Numbered from the stretch's first letter, positions 25,560 through 55,775 are shown. The stretch is 64,000 nt of DNA from Fistularia commersonii (GCA_037954325.1 JBBMNZ010000021.1:16531116-16595115), one strand, 5' to 3'. The notes: generated by a model from the letters alone, not told the origin. A program made the numbers and translations.

Positions 25560-25805
25560 GTGTTTCTGTGGCTTTTATTTCTTTATTTTTATTTAACCGA
25601 TTTATTTATTTATTGATTCATATATATAGGTTTTTCATTTTTCGTGCATTTATTTATTTTATTTTTCATTTATTTTATATTGTTTATATTTATTCTTCTT
25701 TATTCTCTTCTTTGTTCCCAGTTTGATGCGGGTACCCCGTGTTCCCCCCAATCGTCCCTCGGGGACAAATGATGTTTTTACTGTATCTGATTCTGAAAGA
25801 ATCCT
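25560..25805 (+). repeat. AT-rich retroposon-like 3' tail
   Basis: TTTATT-rich sequence leads to TCCCTCGGGGACAAATGATG followed by CTGTATCTGATTCTG. This order is typical of fish LINE/SINE 3' ends (CCTCGGGGACAAATAAAG, then ATTCTG-like repeats). The body is not recognisable, so the family is not assigned. Confidence 0.45.
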
Positions 25806-26014
25806 TTGAGCAGCCGGGTGCCATCAGCGGAACCGGTTCCACGGGGACGTTCCGGGGGTTCTTTAATGACCCGGCTCCGGGCGTGTTCGTCGGAGGGGGA
25901 TCCCGGCGGAGGTCAGGCGGTTCCTGCGGGGTCGCAGAGGAGGCGGCCGGTTTCACGACCGTGGATCCACACCCGGGTTCCTCGGTGCGTCGCACGGCTC
26001 CGTGTCTCTCCGGT

Positions 26015-26062
26015 GTGTGAAGGTGTGAAGGTGTGAAGGTGTGAAGGTGTGAAGGTGTGAAG
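26015..26062. repeat. (GTGTGAAG)6 minisatellite
   Basis: Six exact 8-bp units in a row. Confidence 0.97.
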
Positions 26063-26801
26063 GCCACCTGAGCGCTCAGCAGGCCGTTTCATGGCGGCTT
26101 CGGCCTCGAGGAGCAACGCGCCGTTAGAGACGCGCTCAAATGTTGAGCATTTGCAACATTGATCGTCCTGCAACGGCCGGGGCCGCACGTCTACACGTTA
26201 TTCAAATTGTCCCGGTGTCTTGGAACGTTCTGCGTGTCGCGTCAGAATGCCGCGCCGACGTGGGGCGGCTCACGTCCCACGTGGCGCGGCGTGGGGAGCA
26301 CGCGCGACCTTGTGTGCGACGGACAAAGTCGGCGATAATGGGAGAGTGACAAAAGTCAACATGGAGGGAGGAGGATGGAGCGCGTCGGCCGGCGAAGCCT
26401 CCGAAGAACCCCACGCACACATGCACCCTCGCACGGACGCACGGACGCACGGACGCACACATGCGCGCACGTCACCTCTCCTGCGCGTTTCTTCTCCCAT
26501 AATCGAGGTGACCAAGGTCGCCGGCAAAACCCGACACAAATAAACAGGCGGGCCGGGTGACTGACTGACTGACTGACTGACTGACTTCTCGTTCTACTTT
26601 GGTCGGCGTCTGGCCCAAGGTTATGTTAAGACAGGCCACGAGTAAACAAATGCATCGCAGTAGCCGAGGGATTAAGCTGAACCAGGGCAAAATGAGATCA
26701 TCTGTAAATATGGGTTCTTGGTGCTCCACATAGCAATTAGAGAGAGATGGAGACACAAAGAGAAAAGCCAGAGGAAGAGATCATATGAGGGGATCAGAGG
26801 T

Positions 26802-26811
26802 GTGTGTGTGT

Positions 26812-26857
<46 letters not shown>
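26802..26857. repeat. (GT)n microsatellite
   Basis: GT run of about 55 bp with one AT interruption. Confidence 0.95.
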
Positions 26858-26859
<2 letters not shown>

Positions 26860-27786
26860 GCATCAGAGGGGTGAGCAGGTTCAGCAGGTCCCATATTGGG
26901 CAGGAGGCTTGCAAATGCCCAGGTGCTACAATCCTATATGGGAGCCAGTGCTGACCACGGGTCTATATCCAGAGCCGGCTTGGGTTTCGGCCCCGGGCGG
27001 CTGTGGAGGATTGTTCTGAGAAAGACGAGTTCCAGCCAGCCTGAAATAACCCATCCAAACTCACTCGCACGTTGACTTTTGCACACTAATGAAGAACAGA
27101 AGGTGGAGGGAGATGCACCTCCTGCCCCTGAGGTTTCCTTCCTGTCAGGAAGTTAAAAGAGGTGCGGTGAAACGGGAGAGCGAGTCGGGGAGCATTCTGG
27201 GAAGGAGAGGCGAAAAGAGACCCTCCGACCCCGTGGCTGCACCCCCGCTCTCAGGAACAGGCGGAGAAACCCGTCGCTTTCACAAAGGAACGATTCATGT
27301 GCGGCTCTCGTGAAAATACTATTCTGCTTTCAGCGGGGAAAAGGCGTGGCTGGGACGGCTGAGAGCCGCCCGGAGCGAGCCAGAGTCACCCCGACTCTGA
27401 GGCTTGTGTGAATTCATCAGCATAACGGCGCAGACACTCTCCCGTTTCAGACGCCCCGTGAATAGTCGTGCGTCGCTGCGCGGCAGCCTGCGTGTCCTGA
27501 AGGACATTTTCCATTTTCCCCACATCTGAGGGGACGGCAGACGAGACGCCTCTGGAGACTGAATGAGGCCTTCGCATATCCCGTATGAGGCTGCCCTCCT
27601 GTTTGCAGGGGTCTTCAGCCGCGGGCGGAGGAAGACCCCTCACAGGCTCTGGAGGGCCTGTATGGCTGAAGATCTGCCGGGGCACCGATCCGTTCAGTCA
27701 AAATGGGATTTGTGCGCCATCTCGTGGACAAATGTGGAACATCTGGTTGCAGCGCGGAGGCCCCCTGGTCGAGCCGGCGTCAGCAG

Positions 27787-27822
27787 GAGCTGCGGGAGCT
27801 GCGGGAGCTGCGGGAGCTGCAG
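27787..27822. repeat. (GAGCTGCGG)n minisatellite
   Basis: Three to four 9-bp GAGCTGCGG units. Confidence 0.88.
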
Positions 27823-28339
27823 GGGCTCCATGGAACCTCCCTCAGACAAACAGCGGTCCGGCTCCCGGGAAACGCTGAAAGAAGGCTTCGCTCGATGGCG
27901 TCCGGCCTCTCGTTCAGTGAAGCCTGAGGACGCGCAGACGAGATGTCACACACCGCAAGCGGCAGAACTACTTTGGCCTGGTGTCATCCTCCTGTTCCAT
28001 TGGACATCCCTGCGTCGGACGCAGATCGAAGCGGTCTGAGGTTCGATCTGCGGGGATTATTTTTAGCGCCGTAGTAACAGCGGCCCCGTGTTCAACCCTT
28101 TGAGAAAAGAGACGACTCTTCACCGCGAGATCACATCCATCCAGGAGAAGCAGCTGTCGATGCAAAACAAGGAATTAGGGGTTCGTCCCCGCCGCCGTCA
28201 GCTTCTGTGCTACATGAGTTATTCCTAAGAATGAATCCTACTTCCACACACACACACGGCCGGTAGAGCTGATCAAGGTGAAGGTTGCCGGCCATCGGGG
28301 CCAAATGTCTGGTCTCGTCGCTCCTCTCAACCAGCATTT

Positions 28340-29475
28340 CCATCAGACCAGGTCCGCAGACCTGTGAGAAGGATCGACCAGAAGGCGTCCCTCAGAGCGC
28401 GTGCCGCCGAGCCGGCGGATGTTCTCACCGCCGTCTTGGACCTCTCCCTCGGCCAGAGCGCCGTCTCCCCGCTTCAAGAACGATGCCGCGGTCCCCCTTC
28501 CTGAGACCCGCCTGACTGACGGCGGGCCGGCTGCACTCACCCCAACTGTGTTAGGGGAGAGCGGTGCTGGCCCACGTTCAGACCAACATTCCAGACGACC
28601 CGAACTCCCTGCAATTTGCATCGCGGCTCAGCAGGTCCACCTCGGACGCCTCAGCCGCCACCCTCCATCATTCCTTCTCCTACAACTAGAAAACAAAGAC
28701 TCCTCCGTCAGGATGCTCTTTGTGGACCACAGCCTTCAATACGTTCGGCCCCACAAACACACGCAGATTGTCCGCCTTCGGGCTGCGTCCAACCCTCTGC
28801 GACCTCCCGGACCTCCCGTCCGTCAGGATAGGTCGTAGGACTTCGGCCGACGTCGTCGTAAACGCGATCCCTCCTCGGGGATGCGTCCTCGGCCCCGTCC
28901 TCCACGGCCGTGTCGATCACAGCATCATCCCGAAGTTCACGGATGACACGGCAGCAATAGGACGCGTCGCCTCGGTCGCGAGGCGGCCGCTTTGGTGCCG
29001 CGGTCTGAGGACAACCACCTCACCCTGGACGAGGACGAGGTGAGGGAGAAGGAGATAGTGGACACGAGGAAGGAGAGGAGACCTCGTCGGTTGTTTGTGA
29101 GGCCGAGAGGGCGAGCAGCTTCAAATACCTGGGTGAGGGCCTCACCCGGCCTCCCAACGCCACGCGGACGGCGAGGACCCAACTGCCGTCAGACTCCCGA
29201 ACAGATGATAGGAGTCCATGACCGCGTTCTGCCAGTGCCGCGCTCGGCTGCGCACGTGCGCTCGCCTCGAACCTGCACATCGACCAGCGCTGTTGACGTT
29301 CTCTCATACTGCCCACGTTCGTGCGGACGCCGAGGGTTCCCTCACGATCGCCACAGTGCGTTTGTCTCACATATCTGGATGCACAGCGGACGGCAGCGTG
29401 AGAATTTCATTGTGCCGGGAAACACCTTTCCAGACTGTGTGTAGGACAATAAGCACTCTGCATCTTGTAGACCTT
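28340..29475 (+). mobile_element. Decayed LINE reverse-transcriptase fragment with 3' tail (Rex1-like)
   Basis: Translations from several plus-strand frames recover, in order, blocks of a fish non-LTR reverse transcriptase. These are F-K-N-D-A-A-V-P-L-P then A-A-L-T-P-T-V-L; L-Q-F-A-S-R-L-S-R-S-T-S-D-A; M-L-F-V-D-H-S-L-Q; P-P-R-G-C-V-L-G-P-V-L; and F-T-D-D-T-A-A-I-G, the site of the F-A-D-D catalytic box. A F-K-Y-L-G-E-G-like block follows. Frameshifts and stops separate the blocks. Near 29395-29460 a TGAGAATTTCATTGTGC segment and a GGACAATAA motif look like the LINE 3' UTR end. The element is dead and old. The Rex1 assignment is by motif memory only. Confidence 0.75.
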
Positions 29476-30300
29476 GTGATCTTCTTTCACATCCAGAGGC
29501 ACCTGGCGATACCCCGGCAAGAACAGTCTCTGCGACGTACATGACGATGCTGATTACAATACAATCTGTAATGTGGCGATGCAACTTAGCTCGGAATAAT
29601 TCAACAAAATAGAAACAAAGCGGAGCGCTAACTTCGGCCGACGGAGGCGCGAACCAGACGGTAAGAGTCGGGAGGTGGAAGGCGGGGAAGCTCATTCTGA
29701 ACCCACAGCTGACAGGATGGAATCGGCGGGAAGGAGAGAAGAGAAGGACCGCTGAGAAGGACCGCTGAGAAGGACCGCTGAGAAGGACCGCTGAGAAGGA
29801 CCGCTGAGAAGGACCGCTGAGAAGGACCGCTGAGAAGGACCGCTGAGAAGGACCGCACGATTCCAGGAAGCAAACATGGGAGACTCTTCAGCCTCCGCGG
29901 CCTCGACCCTCCGCCCGGGTCCGTGTCCGCGGTGTCCGGCCCGTGTCGGTCAGCCGAGGATACCGTGTCGTCGCGCCGTCGGTCAGTGTGCGTCGGTGCC
30001 GCGACGATACTGCGTGTTGCCCTGCTGGCGGCGGCGTGTCGGCCCGTGTCGTGAGGACATGGCGTCGGTGTGTGTGTGCCGTTGGTCGTGTGTTGTGTCG
30101 GTGATATTTGTGACCACGTTTTGTCTGAATCGTCTGCATCGTTAGGTTTATGTAGCTCGTGTCCGTGTTATTGGTCTCGATAGCGTCACTGTCGTGTCGG
30201 TGTTGTGCGTGTTGTGTCTGTGCCGTCTGTATTGTGAGGTTTATGTCACTGTTGTGTCTGTGATGCTGGAGTTGTGTTGTTGTCCCTGTCTGTGCTGGAG
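29476..30300. other. Intergenic stretch before the mapkapk2 promoter
   Basis: Apart from the 13-bp minisatellite at 29741-29856, no gene or element is recognised. The sequence becomes GTGT-rich towards 30300. Confidence 0.5.
29741..29856. repeat. 13-bp minisatellite (GAGAAGGACCGCT)n
   Basis: Eight full 13-bp units and a partial ninth, essentially without mismatch. Near-perfect identity suggests recent expansion. It lies 1.5 kb upstream of mapkapk2. Confidence 0.97.
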
Positions 30301-30302
30301 GG

Positions 30303-30400
30303 TTGTTGTGTGTGTCAGTGTTGTTTGTTTTGCGTGTAGAGAGTGTGTGTGTGTGCATTGTGTGTAGTTTGTGTGTGTGTCGTGTTTTGTGTGTGTCGTG

Positions 30401-30463
<63 letters not shown>

Positions 30464-30763
30464 GCGTGTAGTGTGTTTGTGTGTGTGTGTGTGTTGCGTG
30501 TAGTGTGTGTGTGTGTGTGTGTTTGCGTGTGTGTGCGTGTGTGTTTTGTGTGTGTGTGTGTGTTTTGTGTGTGTGTGTATGTGTCTGTGTGTTGCGTGTA
30601 GTGTGTGTGTGTGTGTTTGCGTGTGTGTGTGTGTGTGTTTGCGTGTGTTTGTGTGTTTTGTGTGTGTGTGTGTGTGTGTGTTTTGAGTGTGTGTTTGTTT
30701 GTGTGTGTGTGCGTGTGTGCGTGTGTGTGTGTGCGTGTGTGTCTGTGTGTGTGTGTGTGTCGT
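30303..30763. repeat. TG-rich low-complexity tract, about 460 bp
   Basis: A core (GT)n run at about 30406-30461 is followed by 300 bp of TG repeats broken by TTT, GCG and TAG variants. The tract ends 20 bp before the CpG-rich mapkapk2 leader. Long apparent reading frames across it are translated repeat. Confidence 0.95.
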
Positions 30764-31328
30764 CCTACGGGGCCGCGGCCCCTTTAAGACCCCCCCCCCC
30801 TCCGCCGCTGACGTCAGTCTGAGCGGCTCCGGAGCTCCGGCAGGGAGCCTGTTCTTCGGGGAAACCACAGCCTGGCTCGCCGCCGACCGTCCGCCGCCCG
30901 TCCCAAACCCGTCCGCCGCGTCTTTGTGTCTCTTTCCCGTCGAGGTTTCGACGTCCCGCCGTCTGGGGCTCGGCGTCGGCCGCCCGGGAGCCCGCGGCCG
31001 GAGCCTTTGTAGCGGGACGTCCGTGAAAGTTGCCGTGGCTCTCGGAGGAACCGGCGGCCGCCGGCGGCCATGGAGGCGCTAACTGCTAGCTGAGGTTAGC
31101 ACCCGCCTCGCGAAGGTCGAGCCGGCGCCATAATTCGCCTTTTTTAGCGGAAACGCCAGCGGCTTCGACCACCTGTAGCGTCGGCGAGAGGCGGCCGCCG
31201 CGTCTCCCCCCTCCGCCCCGGGCTTTTCCGCCGCCCGCGGAAAGGCCGCTCGTCGAAGGCCAGCGTCTCCGGCCGAGCCTCGCAGAGGACAGCGGGAGGA
31301 GGGTCCGGAGCCTCGCCCGGCCGGCACC
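30764..31328 (+). promoter_or_regulatory. mapkapk2: CpG-rich promoter and 5' leader of mapkapk2
   Basis: This CpG-dense stretch contains one perfect CRE palindrome (TGACGTCA, 30809-30816) and no TATA box at a useful position. A seven-codon uORF starts at 31070 in the strong Kozak context GGCCATGG and stops at 31091-31093, 236 nt before the main start. The transcription start is not determined. Confidence 0.6.
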
Positions 31329-50637
<19,309 letters not shown>

Positions 50638-52130
50638 GACGCATGCATGCACATCCAAACACAGATTGTAAAAAGGAAGCAATAACTTGTCGACACGAGT
50701 CGCGTTGCATGTATTTTTGTTAGTGTTTTATTTTTCATGGTGAATTACAATGTTTTGTAGGAGTGTTTTTCCTTTCTTTTTTTTTTAATTACACAACCGT
50801 TTTAACAAAACCTCCGCTCTGCTGTTGCAGACAGGATCTTAATCTGTTTTTAACGGCAGTGACCCTCCTGCAGGGGCGTCCAGGAGCAGGAGACGCAGCC
50901 TGCATCTCCACACCGAGATATCAGCCGGTGTTCTGGAGAGGCTTGAATGTGGCAGGAGAGCACCAAGACTAGAAATGAGCAGTCGGCGTGTCTCGACCCT
51001 AAACCCCCCCCCTTCACTCACTCACACACGCGCACACACACGCACACACACGCACACACACTCGCACACACACTTTGAATGTTAAATCAAATGGCTAAAT
51101 CCCAAAAATAAATGCAAGGGAAGCTTTTCTTTTATCTACATGCAACGTAAGCGGATATCTTTTGAACTGACAGGCGGAATGTAAGGACTCGGTGCCTCGG
51201 CTGCCGGGACGAGCGAGGAGCAGCGGCACAGTAGCGGGCCTGGCCGCTCACAGGGGCGGCGTGCCGTTCGGACCCGCCGCCTGAGTCGCGGCCCCGCTCT
51301 CCTTCCTTAACCTCCATTAGTTTCAGGTTACGTAGTTCTAGGGCCGAGAAGGAAGCCATGTTTAAGAAGTGAAATGTAGCTCAAAGGAGAGTAGGAGCCA
51401 AATGATACTGTATTTTTTTTCCTCGTGAATCTTACAGCTATTTGAGCATAGGCCTTACAGAGTCTGGATAAAGCAGCGTATGACTTTAACCCCTACCTTC
51501 GGTTCAGGCTTCTACCAATGTTATGCTTCACAATCTATAACATTGCCAGATTATATTTCAGGTTTTTACGCTATGCAGATGTGTTTTTGTGTCAGCTCGA
51601 ACTCCTCCTAGGACCTTGCTTGTGAGTGTTCATATCCGTTCGCCAACGTTGTTTATTCTTTCCCGGAGGAGGCGCGTTTGTGTTTGTACGTGTCCGTGTC
51701 CACGGGAGCGCCTTCCGTGGGACGGCCGCTTCTCTCCGCGGGGAGAGCGGAGCCGCCGCCGGGACCGGCGCTTTTTAATTTGTCCGTCTGTTCTGTCGCG
51801 AAGAGCCGCCCCTCCGGGCTCCCTGCGGCGTCCGGTGCAAGCGGAGGGCGGGTTCCGACACCAGCAGCGAGCCGTCGGCGCACCGGACGGGCGCCCTCGG
51901 CGGCGTCCACCGGGAACCGCCGGGTTCACTTTTTTCACTTTGGAAGAGCGCACCGGTTGCACCGCACCTGGGACTCACTGTACAGTCGGTTTCATTTTCT
52001 TGTTCGACACATTGTCGCTGTGGACACAAACTTTCTGTCCCGGAGTGTGTAAAGCTCCACCTCACATCGACTGTCTGCTTGCTTTGGATTAAAAAAACAC
52101 AGAAATCACACACGTGACTGCTCGTGTCCC
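50638..52130 (+). other. mapkapk2: mapkapk2 3' UTR with two candidate poly(A) signals
   Basis: After the stop codon, AATAAA lies at 51107-51112 and ATTAAA at 52088-52093; the second is followed by a GT-rich element. The mRNA may therefore end near 51.13 or 52.12 kb. The stretch contains a T-rich run near 50780, CA-type repeats near 51020-51070 and AT-rich segments, but no other exon. Confidence 0.55.
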
Positions 52131-52205
52131 TTCGTTTTGGGTTGTTGGTTTCGTTTTTTTTTTTTTTTTTAATATAATCGTCTAAAACAACCGACCGGAC
52201 GTCCG

Positions 52206-52208
<3 letters not shown>

Positions 52209-52265
<57 letters not shown>
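52209..52265. repeat. (GT)n microsatellite
   Basis: Uninterrupted GT run of about 57 bp. Confidence 0.97.
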
Positions 52266-52266
<1 letters not shown>

Positions 52267-54089
52267 AGACTGGTCTTCCCATGAAGAGGCGGCGCGGCTC
52301 TGCCTCCGGTAGCCCGGTGCGGCCGCTGCAATCGGTGGTTTCGGTCAAGTCTGACGTTTTCATCGGGAAACGAGAAAAAACCCGGATGTGACGCATTCAT
52401 TGCGCTTTTCCTGCCGGACCAACCAAAGCGGCCCTTTGTGATTTCCTGCCGTCCTGATGTTTTGCCGCCTCGAGGCCGAGCGGCTCGTCGGCGGGGCCGT
52501 TCACCGTGCTCTCCGGCGGTGAGAGCCGGTCGCGGCCGCCTGCGGTCCGAAGTGTCCCCGCCGCACACCTGGCTCGGCAGCCGTGCACGTCAAGCCTCCA
52601 GCCGCCAGTCTGTTCCCGGGCGGCCCGGCTGCCGCTCGGGGATTTGTGGCGGCAAAACGGGGACGCGGACTCAACTCACGACAAGCCAACTCATCCTCGG
52701 AGCCGAAACGTTGAATATACAAATGTGTGCAGCAGATCTGAGTCAGCGGGGGGGGATGGGGGGGGTTACCAAACCCTAACCAACACCGGGCTGCACCCCG
52801 CGTGGAGCACGGCGGGCCCGCAGGACGGTCGCCAGCCACCGGAAGCCGAGCAGCCTCAGCCCGCCGCCCGGAAACGCCTCCTTTCCCGCTCTGCAGAGTG
52901 AAGGTGCCGCGGATTCAGCCGGAGCTGAAGGTCCGTTTCAGGAGACCACATCCTGCGGGGGCGCGTTCCTTGAAGAGACGCGCCATCTCTGCCTCTCACC
53001 TGCAGAGCTGCGGCGGACGGTCAGCGCCGCTCGGACCCGCCCGCGGCCGGTGTTCACGCGAGACGTGCAGTTTTGCAGCTCGTAGGTTGCGGTGCGTGAA
53101 TGGAAGAGTAGCCTGACGGTGAACCTTCCAAACACCAAGGGCAAAAACAGTGGTCCAGGGATGGTGTGTGTGTGTGTGTGTGTGAGCCCGCCGGCCGTTT
53201 GCTGTCTCTCAGGCTGGTGGTCGGAGCTGCTGCTGTCTGAGGAGTCCTGGAGGCCGGTGCTCCCTGGAGTATCTGGGATGTGTCCTGAACAAAGCTTGTG
53301 TGAATGAGACTCTGCGCCGTCTGACGTTCTGCCACAATGTCAGAGGAGCATCGCTGCCGGCCTGCTGTTCTGCCTTGACCCGGTTAGCATCAGAAAAAGA
53401 CCCAGACTGAGTCATTTCCACTGAGCCGAGCTCAAGGCCCAGGACGTCGCGTGTTGCTCAACTCTCAGGGTTGCTGACCGCAGGCCCGGGACTCCCCGGG
53501 TGCAGAATGGACCGTTGCGAAATATAAGTCTGTCACCGGTCAGGGGACCCGCAGGGGAGAAGCAGGCGTGGGAGGAAAGTCCTAGAACTTCAGATGTGTC
53601 CACGGCATCTTTCCAGGGGCTTTGAGATGTGCCGTGAAACAGAGAACGAATGAGCCATCACGCGTGACCTCAGCCGCTCCGGGTCCTCGTGAGCTCCCGC
53701 ATCACTGGAAAACCACCCCTGCAACCTCCTGGGTTCACGACGGCACGCGCCTTCTGTCCGGGACCCGCCCGACCTCGGTGGCACCGGAGAGCCGAGGACC
53801 CGCGCCGAAGAGAGGGCCGCGATGAAAGGCGACCGGGAGCGATGACCGGGATCGGGGTCCTCGGTTCTCCCGGCCGGAGGAGGGCGACCTTCGGTCGCGG
53901 GTGTCAGGATGCGGACCGGGACGTCCCGACGTGGCACCTGGAACACCAGAACCGCCGGCGGCGGCAGGTCGGCCCTCTGTTCCCATGACTTCTGCCGAAG
54001 GCGGCGTCGGCCCGTCGTTTTCCGTCTTCCCAGCCAGAACTCAGCCTCCTCCGGACCCGAGGCTCTGTGACAGGCCTGTCATTGGCAGG

Positions 54090-54112
54090 ACCACACCCAG
54101 AGTCTGGACTGA

Positions 54113-54168
<56 letters not shown>
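54090..54168. repeat. (AC)n microsatellite with shared flank
   Basis: The AC run (54115-54168) is preceded by CCACACCCAGAGTCTGGACT and GACTACACAC, identical to the flank of the (AC)n tract at 46087. The shared non-repeat part is about 25 bp, more than chance would give. Confidence 0.85.
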
Positions 54169-54171
<3 letters not shown>

Positions 54172-54421
54172 TATGTCGCTGTAATCAGCGGTTCTGCCCC
54201 AGAAGCCTCTGGAGAGTCTCTCCAGGTTCGGAGAGACCACGCAGAGCGGATTTGCGGTGACGGCCGTGCACGTAAATCCAGAGGGCATTCGAGCAAGTGT
54301 GCGTGTGTGCGCGGGTATGCGTGTAAGGTCAAGATGACGAGCGTGGCACCCATTCCACGCACGGCGGTCCGGGTGGACGCGTCACGCAGACACAGGCGAA
54401 CACATGGGAGTCCAGCTTTGG

Positions 54422-54579
54422 TTTATTGTGTTGCGTCGATACAAAAATAAATAGAAAAATAGATGATCTGTATAAATACTGCGTGTTCATGAAGGTCGCC
54501 TCCTCGGTCTCGGCGCTCCGAGGCGGAAACCAGACGTTCCCGCGTCCGGCGCCTGAACGCTCCCCCCGGGGGCGCGCGT
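54422..54579 (-). promoter_or_regulatory. il10: il10 3' UTR with poly(A) signal and AU-rich element
   Basis: On the minus strand, 3' of the il10 stop, the sequence reads CTATTTATTTTTG, an AU-rich element, and ends with AATAAA (plus strand TTTATT at 54422-54427). AU-rich elements are usual in cytokine mRNAs and are the targets controlled through MK2 and tristetraprolin. The mRNA end near 54.41 kb is inferred. Confidence 0.6.
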
Positions 54580-55247
54580 TCAGGCGCGGGGCGCTCGCTG
54601 CCGCTTGGAGGCCAGATACCCCTCCATGTAGTTGAAGAGCAGGTCCAGCTCGGCCATCGCCTTGTAGAGCCCTTTGCTCTCCATCTGGGGAGAAGCACAA
54701 GTCGGGGTGAACCCTCACTCCACGGAACCCACCCGCGGGACCAGACGGGACGCGGCTCACCGTGGAGTAGGCGGCGTGGAGGCTCCGGATGTCGAAGTGC
54801 TGCTGGCAGGAGAAGTACTGCCTCTGCGTGGAGGAGAGGAGAGGAGGAGAAGAGAAGAAGAGGAGGAGGAGAGGAGAAGAGAAGAAGAGAAGAAGAGAAG
54901 AAGAGGAGGAGAGGAGGAGAGGAGGAGAGGAGGAGAAGAGGAGAAGAGAAGAAGAGGAGAGGAGCGGACGTTACCTCCGGGACCGCCAGACGCGCGGCGA
55001 CTCCCCGCAGTAACCCCGCTCCCCGGCGCGCATGCGCGGCGGACACTCACGCATCTGTGCACGTCGAGTTTGAGCCGGTCGAAGATGCCCTGGATGGACT
55101 CCATGTGCGGACGCAGCGCCGCGGCGTCCTCCGGAAGCCCGGAGAGCGCGGCCGGAAGCACCGTCCGCAGGTAGAAGCCCAGCACGCTGTCCACCGTCTG
55201 GCAGGCGAACTGGGTCTGGGGTGGGGGGGCAGGGGGGTTACGGGGAC

Positions 55248-55326
<79 letters not shown>

Positions 55327-55689
55327 CACAACACCTTGAACGAGTCCCGGACGGTCCGGTCCAGCAGAGCTGTGTTCAGGTCGTCGTTTTCTTCCTGGAA
55401 ACAAGGAGATGAACCAGTGAGGGGGGCGGCGGGGGGGGGGGGGGGGGGGGGGGGAAAGAAGGGGGGCAGCGATACTCACGTAGTAATCCCGGATCCGGGA
55501 GTAATCCTCCCTGAGTCTGCGCAGCCGGGCGGGGAAACTCTCCACGAACTTGCAGCAGTCGCTGGTGCAAACGGTGGCGCTGAGCGCCCCGGGCGGGGGC
55601 AGCAGGGCGCCCAGCAGCAGGGGCAGCAGGGGCATCAGGGCCATCAGGGGCATTAGGGGCCGCGGGGGCAGCGGGGCTCGGTGGGTCAT
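54580..55689 (-). CDS. il10: Interleukin-10, complete gene (copy 1)
   Basis: IL-10 is a secreted anti-inflammatory cytokine acting as a homodimer on IL10R1/IL10R2 and STAT3. Minus-strand exons are 55480-55689, 55335-55394, 55051-55215, 54761-54823 and 54580-54684, with AG/GT borders and phase 0 throughout, giving 200 aa. A Leu/Met/Pro-rich signal peptide covers about residues 1-37. The mature part starts with V-C-T-S-D-C-C-K-F. Cysteines 41, 95, 145 and 151 match the two disulphides of mammalian IL-10; C45 and C46 are extra, as usual in fish. The family signature K-A-M-A-E-L-D-L-L-F-N-Y-M lies at 174-186. The ATG at 55689 is chosen because an in-frame ATG at 55749 would lie almost at the start site implied by the TATA box. 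Five-exon structure and position beside mapkapk2 match human IL10. GC content is very high. Confidence 0.93.
54826..54962. repeat. Polypurine tract in il10 intron 3
   Basis: About 137 bp of GAGGAG/GAAGAG units on the plus strand (pyrimidine-rich on the il10 sense strand) fill almost the whole gap between exon 4 and the donor side of exon 3. A longer homologous tract is at 61491-61672. Confidence 0.95.
55250..55320. repeat. (GT)n microsatellite in il10 intron 2
   Basis: About 70 bp GT run between exons 3 and 2 of il10. The homologous tracts at 61961-62020 and (inverted, as AC) 61384-61463 differ in length. Confidence 0.97.
55420..55454. repeat. Poly(G) tract in il10 intron 1
   Basis: A run of about 25 G with one or two interruptions lies in the 85-bp il10 intron 1, about 25 bp from the exon 1 donor. 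The homologous tracts differ in length in the two other copies. Confidence 0.93.
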
Positions 55690-55775
55690 TGTGCCGCGGG
55701 CGGAGGGGCTGGGTGTCGTGGGCTCTGCGCAGCGCTGGCTTCCTGCCAAAGTTGGTGTTCCTCTGGCCCGAGGCT

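Larger units (their letters stand above)
17491..28340. other. Gene-poor intergenic stretch with many tandem repeats
   Basis: No exon series with splice sites and protein similarity was recognised in these 10.8 kb. Reading frames present are short, GC-driven or made of translated microsatellites. The stretch holds a dozen or more dinucleotide tracts, several minisatellites and an AT-rich retroposon tail; the clear ones are listed separately. Lineage-specific non-coding RNAs or enhancers cannot be excluded. Confidence 0.6.
52131..54421. other. Intergenic stretch between mapkapk2 and il10 (convergent genes)
   Basis: No exon was recognised. It contains a T-rich run near 52155-52172, (GT)n at 52209-52265, a short GT run at 53164-53183 and (AC)n at 54115-54168. 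Frames here are short and GC-driven. Confidence 0.55.

Noticed and set aside
29888..30868. 326-codon minus-strand frame rich in His-Thr
   Set aside because: Translated (AC)n repeat; no domain, no splice or start context.
54757..55749. 330-codon open frame on the minus strand covering il10 exons 1 and 3
   Set aside because: It is il10 exon 1 and exon 3 read through introns of poly(G), GT and polypurine repeat. The spliced five-exon model explains the conserved blocks.
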